Origin: Erythrocercus mccallii
Taxonomy: Eukaryota > Chordata > Aves > Passeriformes > Dicruridae
Assembly (NCBI GenBank): GCA_013397435.1
Contig: VZRG01001075.1
Location: forward strand, 73,641 to 137,640
Length of the DNA: 64,000 bases
Reading direction: 5' to 3'
Part shown: positions 24,451 through 36,600 of the stretch, piece after piece
How the letters are laid out: each line of letters starts with the position of its first letter
Position numbering within the stretch: the stretch's first letter is position 1
Program-made: the position numbers and the translations under genes
The notes under the pieces: model-generated
What the model saw: only the letters and a program-made list of their open reading frames with translations
Told to the model about the DNA's origin: nothing
Databases searched by the model: none

Positions 24451-24544
24451 TTAAATGACACTGCCTCTGCCCCCTCGGAAGGACAGGTCCTCCAGAGAGC
24501 ACCAGCCACAGCAGCTGCCCACTCTCCCCCAAAAAATCTTCATC

Positions 24545-24698
24545 ATGGCCTATAAAGCAGCACATTTGGCCTTTAAGTCGCGCTGGCACAAGACGGATGA
24601 AGAACTCTGTCGGCACAGCATGTCCTTTGTCTTGCACAAGGCGATCCAAAACGACTTCTTCAAGTGTTACCTTTATCTGCTGGAAAAGCTTCCCCTGG
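24545..24698 (+). CDS. NTMT2: NTMT2 coding exon 1
   Basis: 154 bases from ATG to donor GTGAGT. It encodes MAYKAAHLAFKSRWHKTDEE, LCRHSMSFVLHKAIQNDFFK and CYLYLLEKLPL, then the first base of Val52. This N-terminal extension (relative to NTMT1) is the hallmark of NTMT2, and it aligns with the mammalian start without gaps. Confidence 0.97.
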
Positions 24699-27600
24699 GT
24701 GAGTAGCCGTGGGCAGGAGAGTCCGTGTGTGCTCTGGAAAGATGGATCGTGTCAGATGGAGCAGGGCAAGCACAATAGTGACAGTGACAAGGAGGAGTAG
24801 TGTTGAGAAACCCAGCTCAAGAGACGGCAGTGCTCGCTAGAGTTTGGAACTGTGTCTCCCAACTCCCTCTAATCCAGTAGCCTGTTGTTTCACCTAAATA
24901 CTCCACAGATTCGTAGAGGAGGGCAAGGGAAAGACTTGCAAGAGTGAAGGAGAAGTTTGGTTTCTGGCTGACCGTTCCTATTTTTGCCATCATTTGAGTA
25001 AAACATGCTTTGACCTGTTTGGAGCTTGGAAGGACAAATGCAAAACTAGCAGAGCTGGCAGGTGGTTCTTTCTTTTGCCTGATACATGTTTTTGTTGTCA
25101 TTCTGGGTATCCTTAACTCTGGTGTTTGTATTGTTTTGGACAAGTGATTGAAAGGAAGAGATTTAATTTTTTTTCAAGAGTCTTTGTTACGCAGATCTCT
25201 GCAGCAGATTGTCTAACCTGCTGTTTGCTCTTTGGGAGGAAGATGCTTCCAAAAAATTGTTTATAGGCAAATTTCAATGACAGCCTCTGGTACAGAATGC
25301 CAAGAGGGTTTGGTGGGTATTTTGTATTTTTTTTTAAGATGTAGAAAACTAATGTTCCTTTCTTATGAATATTTGAACCTGAATAAGAAACAAAATTTCC
25401 CTGTGAGAATAAAACTAAAAAGTAGATTTGACTTGAGTCTGTATTATGTTAGCATGTCCTGTTTTAAGCAGAATTATCCAGCCCACACTCCATGTCAGAA
25501 CTGTAGGGATTTTAAGATGGGAAGGATGAGCCTGTGCAATCTGAGTGAATACTTGGGGGTTCCTTTCTAATTGAATGATCCATTTAGGCAAAACAAGTAT
25601 CTTACCTGTTTGTGTGAACTGTACAGAAGCCGGTGATAACTCTGCTCAAGAGGGTAGAATTCATTAATCCTGTGAAGAGCAAAAACATTTCCATGTTATC
25701 ATAGTATTTTTAATGTGGCTTTTTCAATGCAGCAATATCTGCAGCTATTTAAATTGAAACATGGAAGATAAATACTCCTATCCCTAGTGGTAGGTAGCTG
25801 TGAACAATGGAAAGGAAGGAAAGATGGAAAGGAAGGGGAATCAATTACAGGTTGATGGGATCTCATGAAGTCGATGAAAATATTATTCTTTCATTTGTTT
25901 TGAAAATAAACACAACTTACTAGAAACTTAGCAGGATTTCCTACAGTGTTAACTGTTAGTGTAAGTACCACTACATCATTTTAGAAGGTACCATTATGGG
26001 CATCTAACTTAACATTGAGTGTAAAAATTCTGGCATCATGCTTGTAACTTGTCTGGGTCACAGTATGTATTTATGAACACAGAAATACCTTGGTTTAAGT
26101 GTTTCAAATGGCTGAGAACCCATCAGTCACCATTCAGCTGTTTCCAGGCCTAATTGCTTCCCTCATAAAACTATACTTATTTCTTGTCTGAATTTTATTT
26201 GAATTTCCATTCCTGGCCAGCAGGCTTTGAAAAATGTTCCTATCGGACCAAAGGTGCACTCTGCCAGGCTTTTCATTACCTGACTCATTAAAACTTTACT
26301 AATGGTCTTACAAGCCTATTGCCAGCTTATCCAAATTACTTTGAGTCCGTGGAAGATGGGCTGTGAGCCCAGCCTTCACGTGAATATGCAGCATGTCTCT
26401 TACTCCAGGGTTATTGTCATGAAGTAAAAGTGGGCACGAGGACAGGTGGAGTAGTTAATGTGCCGTGAATCCAGGGAACTTCACATCTTACTATGATGTC
26501 AGGGTCTGGATGGGGGACAGTCAGGTGGGTAAAAAATGTTTGGGTGATTGGCTCAGAGAGTTGTGATCAAATCTTGAGCTCTGGAATCCTACGAGGGTCT
26601 GTCCTGGGACCTGTCCTGTTTGGAACCATGGAATGGTTCGAGCTGGAAGGGACCTTAAAGTTCATCTGGTTTCAACCCCCCTGCCATCTTTATCAGTAAC
26701 CTGGAGGAGGTGAAGGATTGTTTTATCATCACATCCAGAGATTGCAGCCAACTGCCAGGACTTGCCCACAAGCTCTAAATCAGGACAGCCATCCAGAGGC
26801 ACCTAAATAAGCTGGAGGAAAGAGACAGTAACAACCTAGTGCCATTCAAATCCACTGAAATTCCAACCCAAACACCAAGTCGCGTACCTGGATAGGAAAA
26901 ACCCTGGGCAGCAGCACCATGGACTGGTCTGTGTCTGACCAGGGAGTGCCCTCCTGGTGGGGTTTTGGTAGCAGCAGCTGAATGTCCTGGAAGCAACGGC
27001 AACCAACAGAATCCCAGGATGAATTAACAAAAGCATGGCTAGTTGATTTAGGAAGTGATGATCCCCTTTTCTGCAGCAGTCGTTAGACCCTGTGTGTAGA
27101 GCCTTGAACTGCCAGTGCAGGAAATGACATGGAATGAGTTAGAAGACCCTCAGTGTGGTCAGGGAACAGGAGCATGTGCCCTGTGAAGACAGACAAAGGG
27201 AATGGGGCATGTTCAGCCAGGAGAGAGGCCAAATATCATCCTGCTAGTACCTACAGGAAGGTCATGAATAACTTGGAGCTAAGATCTGCACAGTTGTGTG
27301 CGGCATGAGGACAAGGAGTGGTGGCCATAAATCAAAAGTAGTCCAGAATGGCTATAAGGAAAAAGATCTTTTTATGTGAGGACAGTCAGGCATTGGAAAT
27401 GGTTGCTCAGGGAAGCTGTACAATTGTCCATCACTGGAGGTTTTCTAAACCTAGCTGTCTAAACCCTGATGAACCTCATCTGACATCATGTCTGTCCCTG
27501 CTTTGAGCAGCAGTTTGGAGCAGAGACTTCCTCAGGTTTCTTTCAGCCTGGACTATCCTGTGATCCAGTGCTCTCTGTCATGGAGGGGACAGAATGTGGC

Positions 27601-30600
27601 AGGTCTGAACATCTCTGCATAATGCCAGTTTCCAGCTCAGTTCAGAGTGGGCCTGAGCAGAAATGAGCTGAACTTCTCAGAGCCTCTGTGTAAACAGTGT
27701 CAAAGGGCTAGAACAACACTGTGACCTAGCAGGGAAGTTGAGCATGTGCTTGACCCGACTTAGGAGTAATAACACTGAAAGCAAGCCTCACACTGAATCC
27801 TGCAGTGCTGTCCAGGGTCAGCAGAGTCCAAAGCTTCCTTCAAACTCTGCTAACTCCATTGCTGGGTTCAGTGGTGGAGCTCTTCTAGGCGTGTTTACTT
27901 AGGAGCTGAGCATATCTGGTATCACAGCCTGTTAAAAGAAACATGTCACTTTTACAGACCAGGCTAACATTTATAAATAAAAGACATGAGTAACTTCAGG
28001 CCCTGATCCAACAATGTACTTAAATGTGTGTGAGAGCCCTTAAGCCCAGTGGACTTTATTGGAGCTACTCAGATGCTGGAAATTATGCATGTGTTTACAC
28101 GGGCTGTGGGACTCGGTGCCAGTGGGCTGAGATCTGCAGTGGAAAACTGAGAAGATCCATCCCTGGAGACAAATGTTCCTGCATGTGAGGCACGTGGCTG
28201 TGAGTAAAATCTGCTTTGGGGGTGGGATGATGTTCACCCTCTATAAAACAGAATTTACATGGTACTCAGACCACAGTAGAGAGGTAGATTCTACCATGCA
28301 CACAGATAACTATTTTTCAACTGATGCATAAAGCAGATGTTGCATTTAAAAGAGAGGGCTCAGCCAAACTGGAATTAGTTCAGTATCCTGCAGAAAGCAA
28401 TTGGAGCCACAAAATAATGTTCACAAATAAAAACTTCAAAAAAATTACTTGCAACATTTACTTCTGCCAGGGAGATTTAGTTGAGGAAACCCTGAAGTCA
28501 AGAACTGTAAGTCAGCGTACTGCAGGCTGAGATTGCACTGGGTCTTAACTATTAAGTGGTGCATTTCTTCAGAGATTTAGACCAGATGCCCTGGAAAACA
28601 ACATTTTTAGCTGATCCTTAAGAAAATATGAGAGATAATGTTTTGAACTTTGCAGGGCAAAGGCTCAGGTGGATAGTGTCTCTCTAGTCCACATTGGCTG
28701 GCACTCAGTAGATCACCACCCTACATCCAGACTGTGTTTGCAGTGACTGAAAATTATTGATGTCTCATGACTGGAGTGACCTTTAGGGAGCCAGTTCATG
28801 CCCTCAGCCTGCTTGAGCTGTGGGTTTGCTTCAACCATCTCCGCTTGGTGACTTGCCAGCAGATTCAGCTGAGGGACAAGTGTGCCATGAAAAACTTTCT
28901 TCTTTACTGGAAACACATTTCTGACTTTAAATCTTACAAGTTACCTGCCTTAACACTGAAAACCTCATATGTTAGACAGCTGCCTGCCCTGTGATGTCTG
29001 AGGAAGTTGCAGCCTGCATCGTTCTATCCTGCTCGTGCCCTACTTTACGAAATTCATTGAAGGCAGACTGTGTACCCATAGCAGGCCTCACAAGTATTTC
29101 ATTTCCTGATGCATGAGGCAGTCCCACATGGGTTATGGAAAGGGAGATGCCTCTGGCTAAGCAGGTCCTGTGATGAGGGGGCGGCACGGCTGCAACACTG
29201 ACAGCCATCAAGGACGTGTGGCGCTTCCCTTTCGGGGTAGATTCCTGCAAGCTGGCGAACCTCCTCCTTCTCCTCCTCCCTGTGGTGCTGCTGCTGGAGC
29301 CTGCCTGCCAGGCACAGCTGCGAGGCAGAGCAGAGGTGAGGCTGATTGGCTGTGTCTGGAAAACCGGCTTGTGCATTGGGAGAGTTGGCAGTGCTGCAAA
29401 TTCCTGACTGGGAGGAGCAACACTGAGGGAGCAAGAGGTGGAAATCACCTCTATAGATTTCACACTGTTCAAGTGAGGCTGTGGGTCCACAGGAGAAAAC
29501 TTTGGGTACAGTGACCCTCTTTGCACTGGCCTGTGTCCTTGCATGCCCTGGGGTGGGAGACATGCATAAAAACATCTTTGCACAGTTTAATGCATAGAGA
29601 AGCCCCTGTGGATGCTCACCCAGAGCTGATTTCGGATGCCAGCATGTAGGGCAGGGCTCTGGGGCCCCAGATGGCCCGGGAGGAGCTGCAGTCAGCTGGT
29701 GTGTGCATGCAAGCCCTGGCAGGAATTCTGCAAGCCTGGTATTGGTTCTGAGTGAGAAATGTGAGAGCACACACTCCAGATCTGATATCCTGAACACCAT
29801 ATCGTCCCCATGTGTTGCCGCAGGTCAGGCTCGTGTTTTGAGTAGAAGGACTCTGAATATTTGTTGTTCATGATGTCCTGGTGTGCAGACAGCCTGTAAA
29901 TGCCTTTTCTTTCAATCTAGCAAAATGGGATAAATCACTGTCCCTTGACAGGTCTGTGAAACGACCCCTGGAATCATCACTGGGTTCATATATGGAAGAT
30001 CTCGCAAAGCCAACATACAGGAGACACAGAGAAGACAAGATGGTGCCATTTCTGGATAAGGACAAAGATCCCTTACTGGAAAAATCCCAGCCACTGATGG
30101 AGTCTTTTTCCCAGGCTCCTGGAGCCACCCTGGCCAAATTGTGCTGGGGATTGGCTGCTGCCCCCTTCATATTAATTTCTTCAGCTAAATGGTTTCTTCT
30201 GAGTATGTGAATATAATCAGTGGAGTGTGTAAAACTCCCAGGTTTGACCCTTGCTGGGCTCAGTGCTTCTTGTGGTATAAATTTCTCAGGCATAACATAA
30301 ATGTGTAATGGATTAAAGCTTTAATAGTATCCGTTCAGCAGTTGACTTAAGCAGGTGATGACAAGAGGGGCTGGTAATGCTGCTTTTGTTGGATGAGGGA
30401 TATGCTGGGCATGCTGCTTATATGTAACCCAATAGCACTATTCTGTTCCGAGTGGTCCTTGGTGGTAATTATTCCCTATCCTACTTCCTTTGTCCCCCCC
30501 TCATTTGCCTCCAAAATGTCACTCTCCTGCTGAGGATGGGCAGGCACACACTTATCATTCCCCGCTGAGTTTGCTTGCCCTCAATTAAATACATTCCAGG

Positions 30601-33600
30601 CTTATATTCAGGGTCTCTGGCCTTACTCTCCTCTTCTGTGTGGAGGGCATAATTCCTGTTCCCTGGCCTGCATGAGCCTATTCAGCCCCATCCCAGCAGC
30701 AGCTGGCAGGGCTCCCGTGGAAGTTTGAAGATGCAGGGACAAAGAACTGCTCCCTGGTCCTTCTGTGCAGCTGGCAGGGAGCTCTCCCTCTCTCTCTTGT
30801 CATGAACTCAGAAGGTGTTTGCTGCTGGATCATTTCCAGTTCCCTGAGCGTGCTGGGAAGCTGCAGCAGAGCCTGTCTCACACTGCAAGGTGGTGCTTGC
30901 AAAGGCTTTTTCCCAGTGTGACTCTGTCTCCCCTCCTTGCTTGGCTTTCACTGTCAGGCTTGGAGGTGTGTTTCTGGTGGAGGGTCTGTCACACACACAG
31001 GAGAACGCCTGGGCATGTGTTGTGTGCACGCATGAGACACTCAGAGGTGATGATTTCCAAGCAAAATTCATAGCCTGCCTCAATCCAAACTTCTGAGCTT
31101 TGAATCCATACTTTTGATATGCTGATGCACATGGATTACAGAAAAACCCAGGATGTGGAGGATAGACCTCAGTTTTTAAAGAACAGGGCAAAATAGCCCT
31201 TTATCCAGCAAAACCCACAGGTTTTAATAAAACCGCTTCAAAATACTGATTGCTGTATGTTACCAGCAACATAGCCAAGCAAGAAAAGAAACATCTAAGG
31301 CTCTGGCACACAGGAACCTTTCAGTTTACCACCCACTTAATTATCTTGGTCCTTGACCTGTGACAGATGAAAATTTAGGACTGTCTCTTCTAAATTGTGT
31401 CCCCCCTGTGTACTCATTTGGGCCTGAGACTGCCATCTTTTCCTTGGTTCAGCTTACTTGCACTGCCAGAGACCATACAGTATCACTAAAAATAAACCAG
31501 AGCAAGTGCCTCATTCATCCACTCTCTTCCTGGTGCACTCTCTGTGCAGCTGTCAATAGCTGGAAAGCATATCTGGAAATCTGCACAACAGTTAATTAGC
31601 GATAGCAGAAATGATGACCCTGCATAGTAGTAAATGCTGCCCACAGCTTTTCCAGGAAAAATCAGACCACTTGATGTCCTTGGCGTGTGTGTTCACTTCA
31701 AATCTGAAGTGATTTTTCACTGACACGAAAACATAGTGTGATGATTGAAATGACTTCTGAACCTGGAAAGCACCGAATGTGCATGAGGAGGGCTGGATCC
31801 CTTCAAGGTCTTGTGGGATTCAATCCAACACCTTTCCTTCCACCACTGCTTTAGAAACAGATTTGGTGTTTTGAAGGCTCAACTTAAGTTTACAGGTCTT
31901 CATCATCGTGCCTCCAGAGCAATTAACTAAGCCAGAAGGATCTGCCAGAAACAATAAAAGGGTGATTTATCTGCTTGCAGTGAAACTTTACGCTCTGACA
32001 AGTCAAGTCATCAACGGGGAGATGCAGTTCTACGCCAGGGCCAAGCATTTCTACCGGGAGGTGCCCGCCACGGAGGAGGGAATGATGGGAGACTACATCG
32101 AGCTCTCCAACACAGACGTTGAATCCTCCCGGGAATTCCTCAGGAAGTTTGTTGGGGTGAGTCATTTCATCTCATCTTCTGCAAGAAGCAGTGGCAAAGT
32201 GTCATAAATGACGTGCATGGTGCCCAGCCACCATGTGGCACATCTGATTTGCAGTCACAGGTCACCACTGTCCTTGGGTCTAGTCATGTGTTCTGCCAGC
32301 TCATTCATCAGCATGAATATATATTTTGCCTGGTCTTACATCATTATTTACCTGTTTTACATCCTTTTCTAATGCTCCCAATCTGCAATGAGGATTGTGC
32401 AAGGAGTTCTTGTAGCTCGGTTTGAGTGAGGGATTGATTCTGAGTGCAGGACTGGGACCTTTCATGATAAAGTCCTTGTTGGCTTCAGTGGCAGATTTGT
32501 CTGTGCAAATTCTTGCAGTCCAATTGAGAAACTGGCTGAGACTAAATGTCCAGTTTCTGGTTTGCCTATTTATAGATATTTCTGAAAATGCTGCAACAAA
32601 ACTCACCATCTCCCACTCACTGGAAGTGTATTGAATAAGTTACACATTAGGCAAAATATTTTTCCTTAAACATTCCAGTATCACTGAACACCTTTTCAGG
32701 CAGATTGCTAAAGGTCTGTAAACATCTTGAAAGCTTGCTTTGGCCTGAATTGCATGGAGATGCCAAGTGAGATTTTACGAGCAGTATCACTTTGGTCCTT
32801 ATGTTTCTGAAAATCCTGTAGAGTCCTAAAGCTGTCTTGGGAAATCTGCAAATCTTTAGAAGTGTGGCCTGATGGTTTTCTGACTGCCCTTCCCTCTTCC
32901 CAGGGAAGGAGACTACGAAATCAGCTCAACAACAGCATTAGATGTTAAAGAATCCACAAACAAATTTGTTAAGTTCTCCTGCTGACAAAATTACTAATTC
33001 TATATAGTACTACCATAGATCTTTAATTTTCTGCTCAAATGTACAAATTTGGGAAAGCCAGATGACCTTTTTTTAGCCTGAATGATCCACTGTGGGAAGA
33101 AAGCTCAATAGGTTAATTAGATGTTGTATATGGAAAAAAAAAAAGGGCACAGTTTAAATGGATTGGGCTGGAAAATGTTTGTGGCTTGACAACAGATGAA
33201 ATCATGCAGAGCAGTGAAGGGCAAGCAATGGCAAATTTTGCTGTACCTGATAAAGGGAGACTTTTGGGGCTGTGAGTCAGTAAAACACAAGTGAATAGCT
33301 GCATTTTCTATATCAACAATCATTTGTATTAATGCTGAGGCAAAAAAAGGCTTCTCAGAGCCTCCCTGTATCACACTGTCAACAAATACAAAATGAGAAA
33401 ATACAGGGGTGGTTCAGTAAGGAGCTGAACCTGCTGGTAACATTTCTGAATGTGGTTTCTGAAAATGGCATTTTCAGAAGGAAAATGAAATGAGGTCGAG
33501 GCACATTCCAAAATTTTATTTAAGTCTTGTTTTAAGGACTTTTGTGGAATTCAAGTGGTGCATAAGTGTGTGCTCAGGGGAAGATTTCACCCTTCCTAGA

Positions 33601-36600
33601 CATCACATAGATGCAGTTTCCTGCAGCAGGTTTGTGTCACACTGTTACACTTTCTCCTCTCCAAGACCCGAAAAGGAAAGATGTACAGTCTGTGACAGGC
33701 TTTCACATGCCAAAGAGAAATCATACCCAATGCATCAGCTGTGATGACAGATACAAAATACTCCAGAGCAAAATTCCTACTCCTATAATTAGCCAGGGAT
33801 AGGAAGGATATTCTGAATGGCCAAGATCAAACAAGAAAAAAATAAAAAAGGAACAGAAAGGAGTCTGCACCTTTTGCTTATTCTGATTTATTTTTTTAAA
33901 GCCTGTCCTCCGTTGAGACGTAGTCAATTGATTATATTACCTATGCTTTATTTTCCTTTCTTACTACTGAAATTTGAATCCTGCTCAACCAGATACAGAT
34001 ATTTAGCGGCTTTCTGTAGCAGTGACTTTATAATAAAGCTAATGAAGTGTCTTACCAAGTTTATGGCTCTATGAATATTTTTTTTAACCCATGAGGTGAT
34101 CAAGATAGAAAAAACCAATCTGCTTCACCCTAATATACTTTCTCTTTTCTTAAGTGAAGTCTAACAAAATTGGAAAATAGAAAAATTTGTTTTAGATCAG
34201 CTGAACAATTTTTTTTGTTGTTTCCCCCTCTGAAAAACTTTTCCCTTTGTTTTGAAGCGCTCAAGTCAGTTCCAAAATAAAAAATGCTCTTTGTAAATGA
34301 AAAAATGACAAGTTTGGGGTTTTCTTTCCTTCAAAGTTGCGAAAGAAAAAAAGACATTTTCAACAATCTTCCCCTTGTTTTTTTGACTAAAAACTATTCT
34401 CTAGATTTGAAATACCAGTTTCACAGAGAGTTTTATTCATTTAAAACTTTACATTCTGGCAAAGCCAGTGCTCCCTAAAAAATACTTGCCCAGTTCCACT
34501 CAGGTTACCCCTCCTGAGTTAGTTTGGCTGGCGTGGAAATGCCGCACAGTGACATTTCCCTTCCATGACTGATGTTGCATACCTTCAGGTATGGCATTTC
34601 TTAGCATGATCCTTAGCACCACTGTAAAGTGAGCTACAGATTTCTTTACCATTGGAGAATTTATCTTGCCCAGGCACATGGAAGGAATTACAGAAAGGGA
34701 CTTGAGGGCTTCACTTACATTTTAGCCTGTCTCCTCCACGGGCGAGTCGAATGGAGTTGAAAGTGCCACTGTGCTCGAGTTAAGAGGTTTTATGTGTGTG
34801 TGGGCAGAACTCAAACCAAGAGCAACATGGCCTGAGCCAACAGTGCGCTGCAGACAAGCTCCAGGCTGTCTCAGCCACAGGGTTATCAGCACAGCTACAG
34901 CCCTGCATATTTATGGCAGCGTGCTAATGCCTCCATGTCCACACAGCCACTGTGTTTCCAAGTGCCTAATCCAGAGGTAGTGAGTAAAAAAGAAAATAAA
35001 GAAAACAAAGGAAGCATTAATTCAGCATCGGTTGTGAGCTGTAGGTGTGTAAAATATTACAGATGGAGATTACATTGACTTTATAGCTCCCTCTCTGCCC
35101 TCAACGCTTTCTCCCTCTCTTGCCCCCAACTCACCTGCGTGATTGGTTACTTGCTGAGTGAAAACTTCTTGAAAGTGATTTTTCTCCAGTTTGATCAGGG
35201 TGATAGAAGAGATGTTGTTGAAAATGTGCTCTTTTTTATTTATTTAGAAGGAAAACCACTGGGATTTTTATCTGTTTCTTGAACTCTGATTCCTTTTTTT
35301 GTCCTACATAGCTTCACTGCCTTTCTGCTCTTCCAGGACCTGAAGTAGCACCAGGAACATATCCCACAGCTCTTTTATTCTGAATGAAATTTATGAGTGC
35401 CATATTTAGCTTTAGAGAACAATTTTGGGGTGTATATGTGTCCTAAAGGACAGTGATTCTGAGTAATGGGAAGCAAGTTGTCAGAGGAGCAGTCAGTCTC
35501 AAATTTTGAAGCCTGTTCTGGCTTACAGTTTTCACTTATACTATTTTTTTAAATAAGGAGTCTGATTTTCAACTCAATTAGACTTTTGGGAAAATGTTAG
35601 CCTTCCAAAGAAAATGTTAATACTCTGTCAAAGCCCTGAGCACTTCCAAACTGAAAATATATTAGCTGAACATGGAATTATGTCAACATTTTCATTACGA
35701 ACGGAGCCGTGGTGTTTCGCAGGGCTTCTCAACTGACTGCTTGAAGCTCTCACTCCTTTTCAGCAAAGTGTGGGATCAAACCTCATCTCCCAAGACTGTT
35801 CCCTTTTCCTCTTCTCGATGGCACAGAGATGTGTCATCAGAGGTCCTTGCTGTGATGTGTCATGGTAGATGAACTCCCTGTTTTGAGTGAGGTACTGTGA
35901 CTGTAGATTCTGTGAAACACAAGTGTTGAAGGAATTACCTGGCTTTTTGTCGAATTCTGTTGGTGGTTTTGGTAAATCATCCCAGTTTGCTCAGCAGCTT
36001 TCTTAAAGATTTTTGGTTAATCCCATCAGTGTAGACCTGTATGTATCTGCCAGCCAGCAATATGGAAATCCACCTTGTAAAGATCCAAGACACTGTTCCT
36101 TCTCCATTCTTGAACTCCTTGTTACCTCTTAGTCTGGTCCTCAGTAAAAGCCACGTGCTCCTAAGTGCAGCCTGTGGATGAGGAATGGCTCCCATTTTCT
36201 GGCTAACTACAAACAGGTAGTCTCCAGAGCCCAATAGGGTTGAAGGTCTGTGGACTCGTGCACACATCAGGAGATTAATCTTCCTGGGCATACAAATTGG
36301 GAGCAGCAGCCCTGGAGACTGGTGAGAGCCCTTGAGGGCCGTGTGCTCTTTCTACAATTACTGCGTGTAATCAGATGCTCGCCTGGGCTATTCATAGTCA
36401 TGTCATTGACAGTGCTGTCCTTTGACCTTAATAATCTACTGAATTACCCGCCGAAGCCAGGCCAAAAAAGTGTGAGTTACATGATTGATGCTTGGTTCAT
36501 TACAAAGAGGGGGTCTCCCAATAAGCAAGAAGAGCAAGACTCCTCCTGAGCTTATTGCTTCAGAGTGCAGTGAAGTTGCAGCAGGGACTTTGGCCCACGG

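Larger units (their letters stand above)
11246..24544. other. Intergenic region between divergent KIFAP3 and NTMT2
   Basis: About 13.3 kb with no recognised coding exon. It contains the CR1 at 11.6-12.0 kb, a purine-rich tract (13,560-13,735) followed by a TATG repeat, a short CR1 fragment near 15.15 kb, an ancient amniote repeat near 15.45-15.69 kb, a (CA)n microsatellite at 18.64 kb, and an unexplained minus-strand ORF at 21.64-22.29 kb. Other stretches look like ordinary unique DNA. Confidence 0.7.
24699..31980 (+). other. NTMT2 intron 1
   Basis: 7.3 kb. It contains a nested CR1 (26.49-27.58 kb) and an ancient amniote repeat (27.7-28.1 kb). There is also a 233-codon minus-strand ORF at 29,099-29,800 that I do not consider a gene. 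Around 26.13-26.40 kb lies an AT-rich, non-repetitive block that looks like conserved noncoding DNA but cannot be tested here. Confidence 0.75.

Noticed and set aside
29216..29407. Signal-peptide-like frame on the plus strand (Lys, then a long Leu/Val run, then a possible cleavage site) ending near a GTGAGG donor-like word
   Set aside because: The frame opens at GTG; two stop codons lie just upstream and no ATG or good acceptor precedes it. The Leu run comes from a CTC/CTG-rich pyrimidine stretch.
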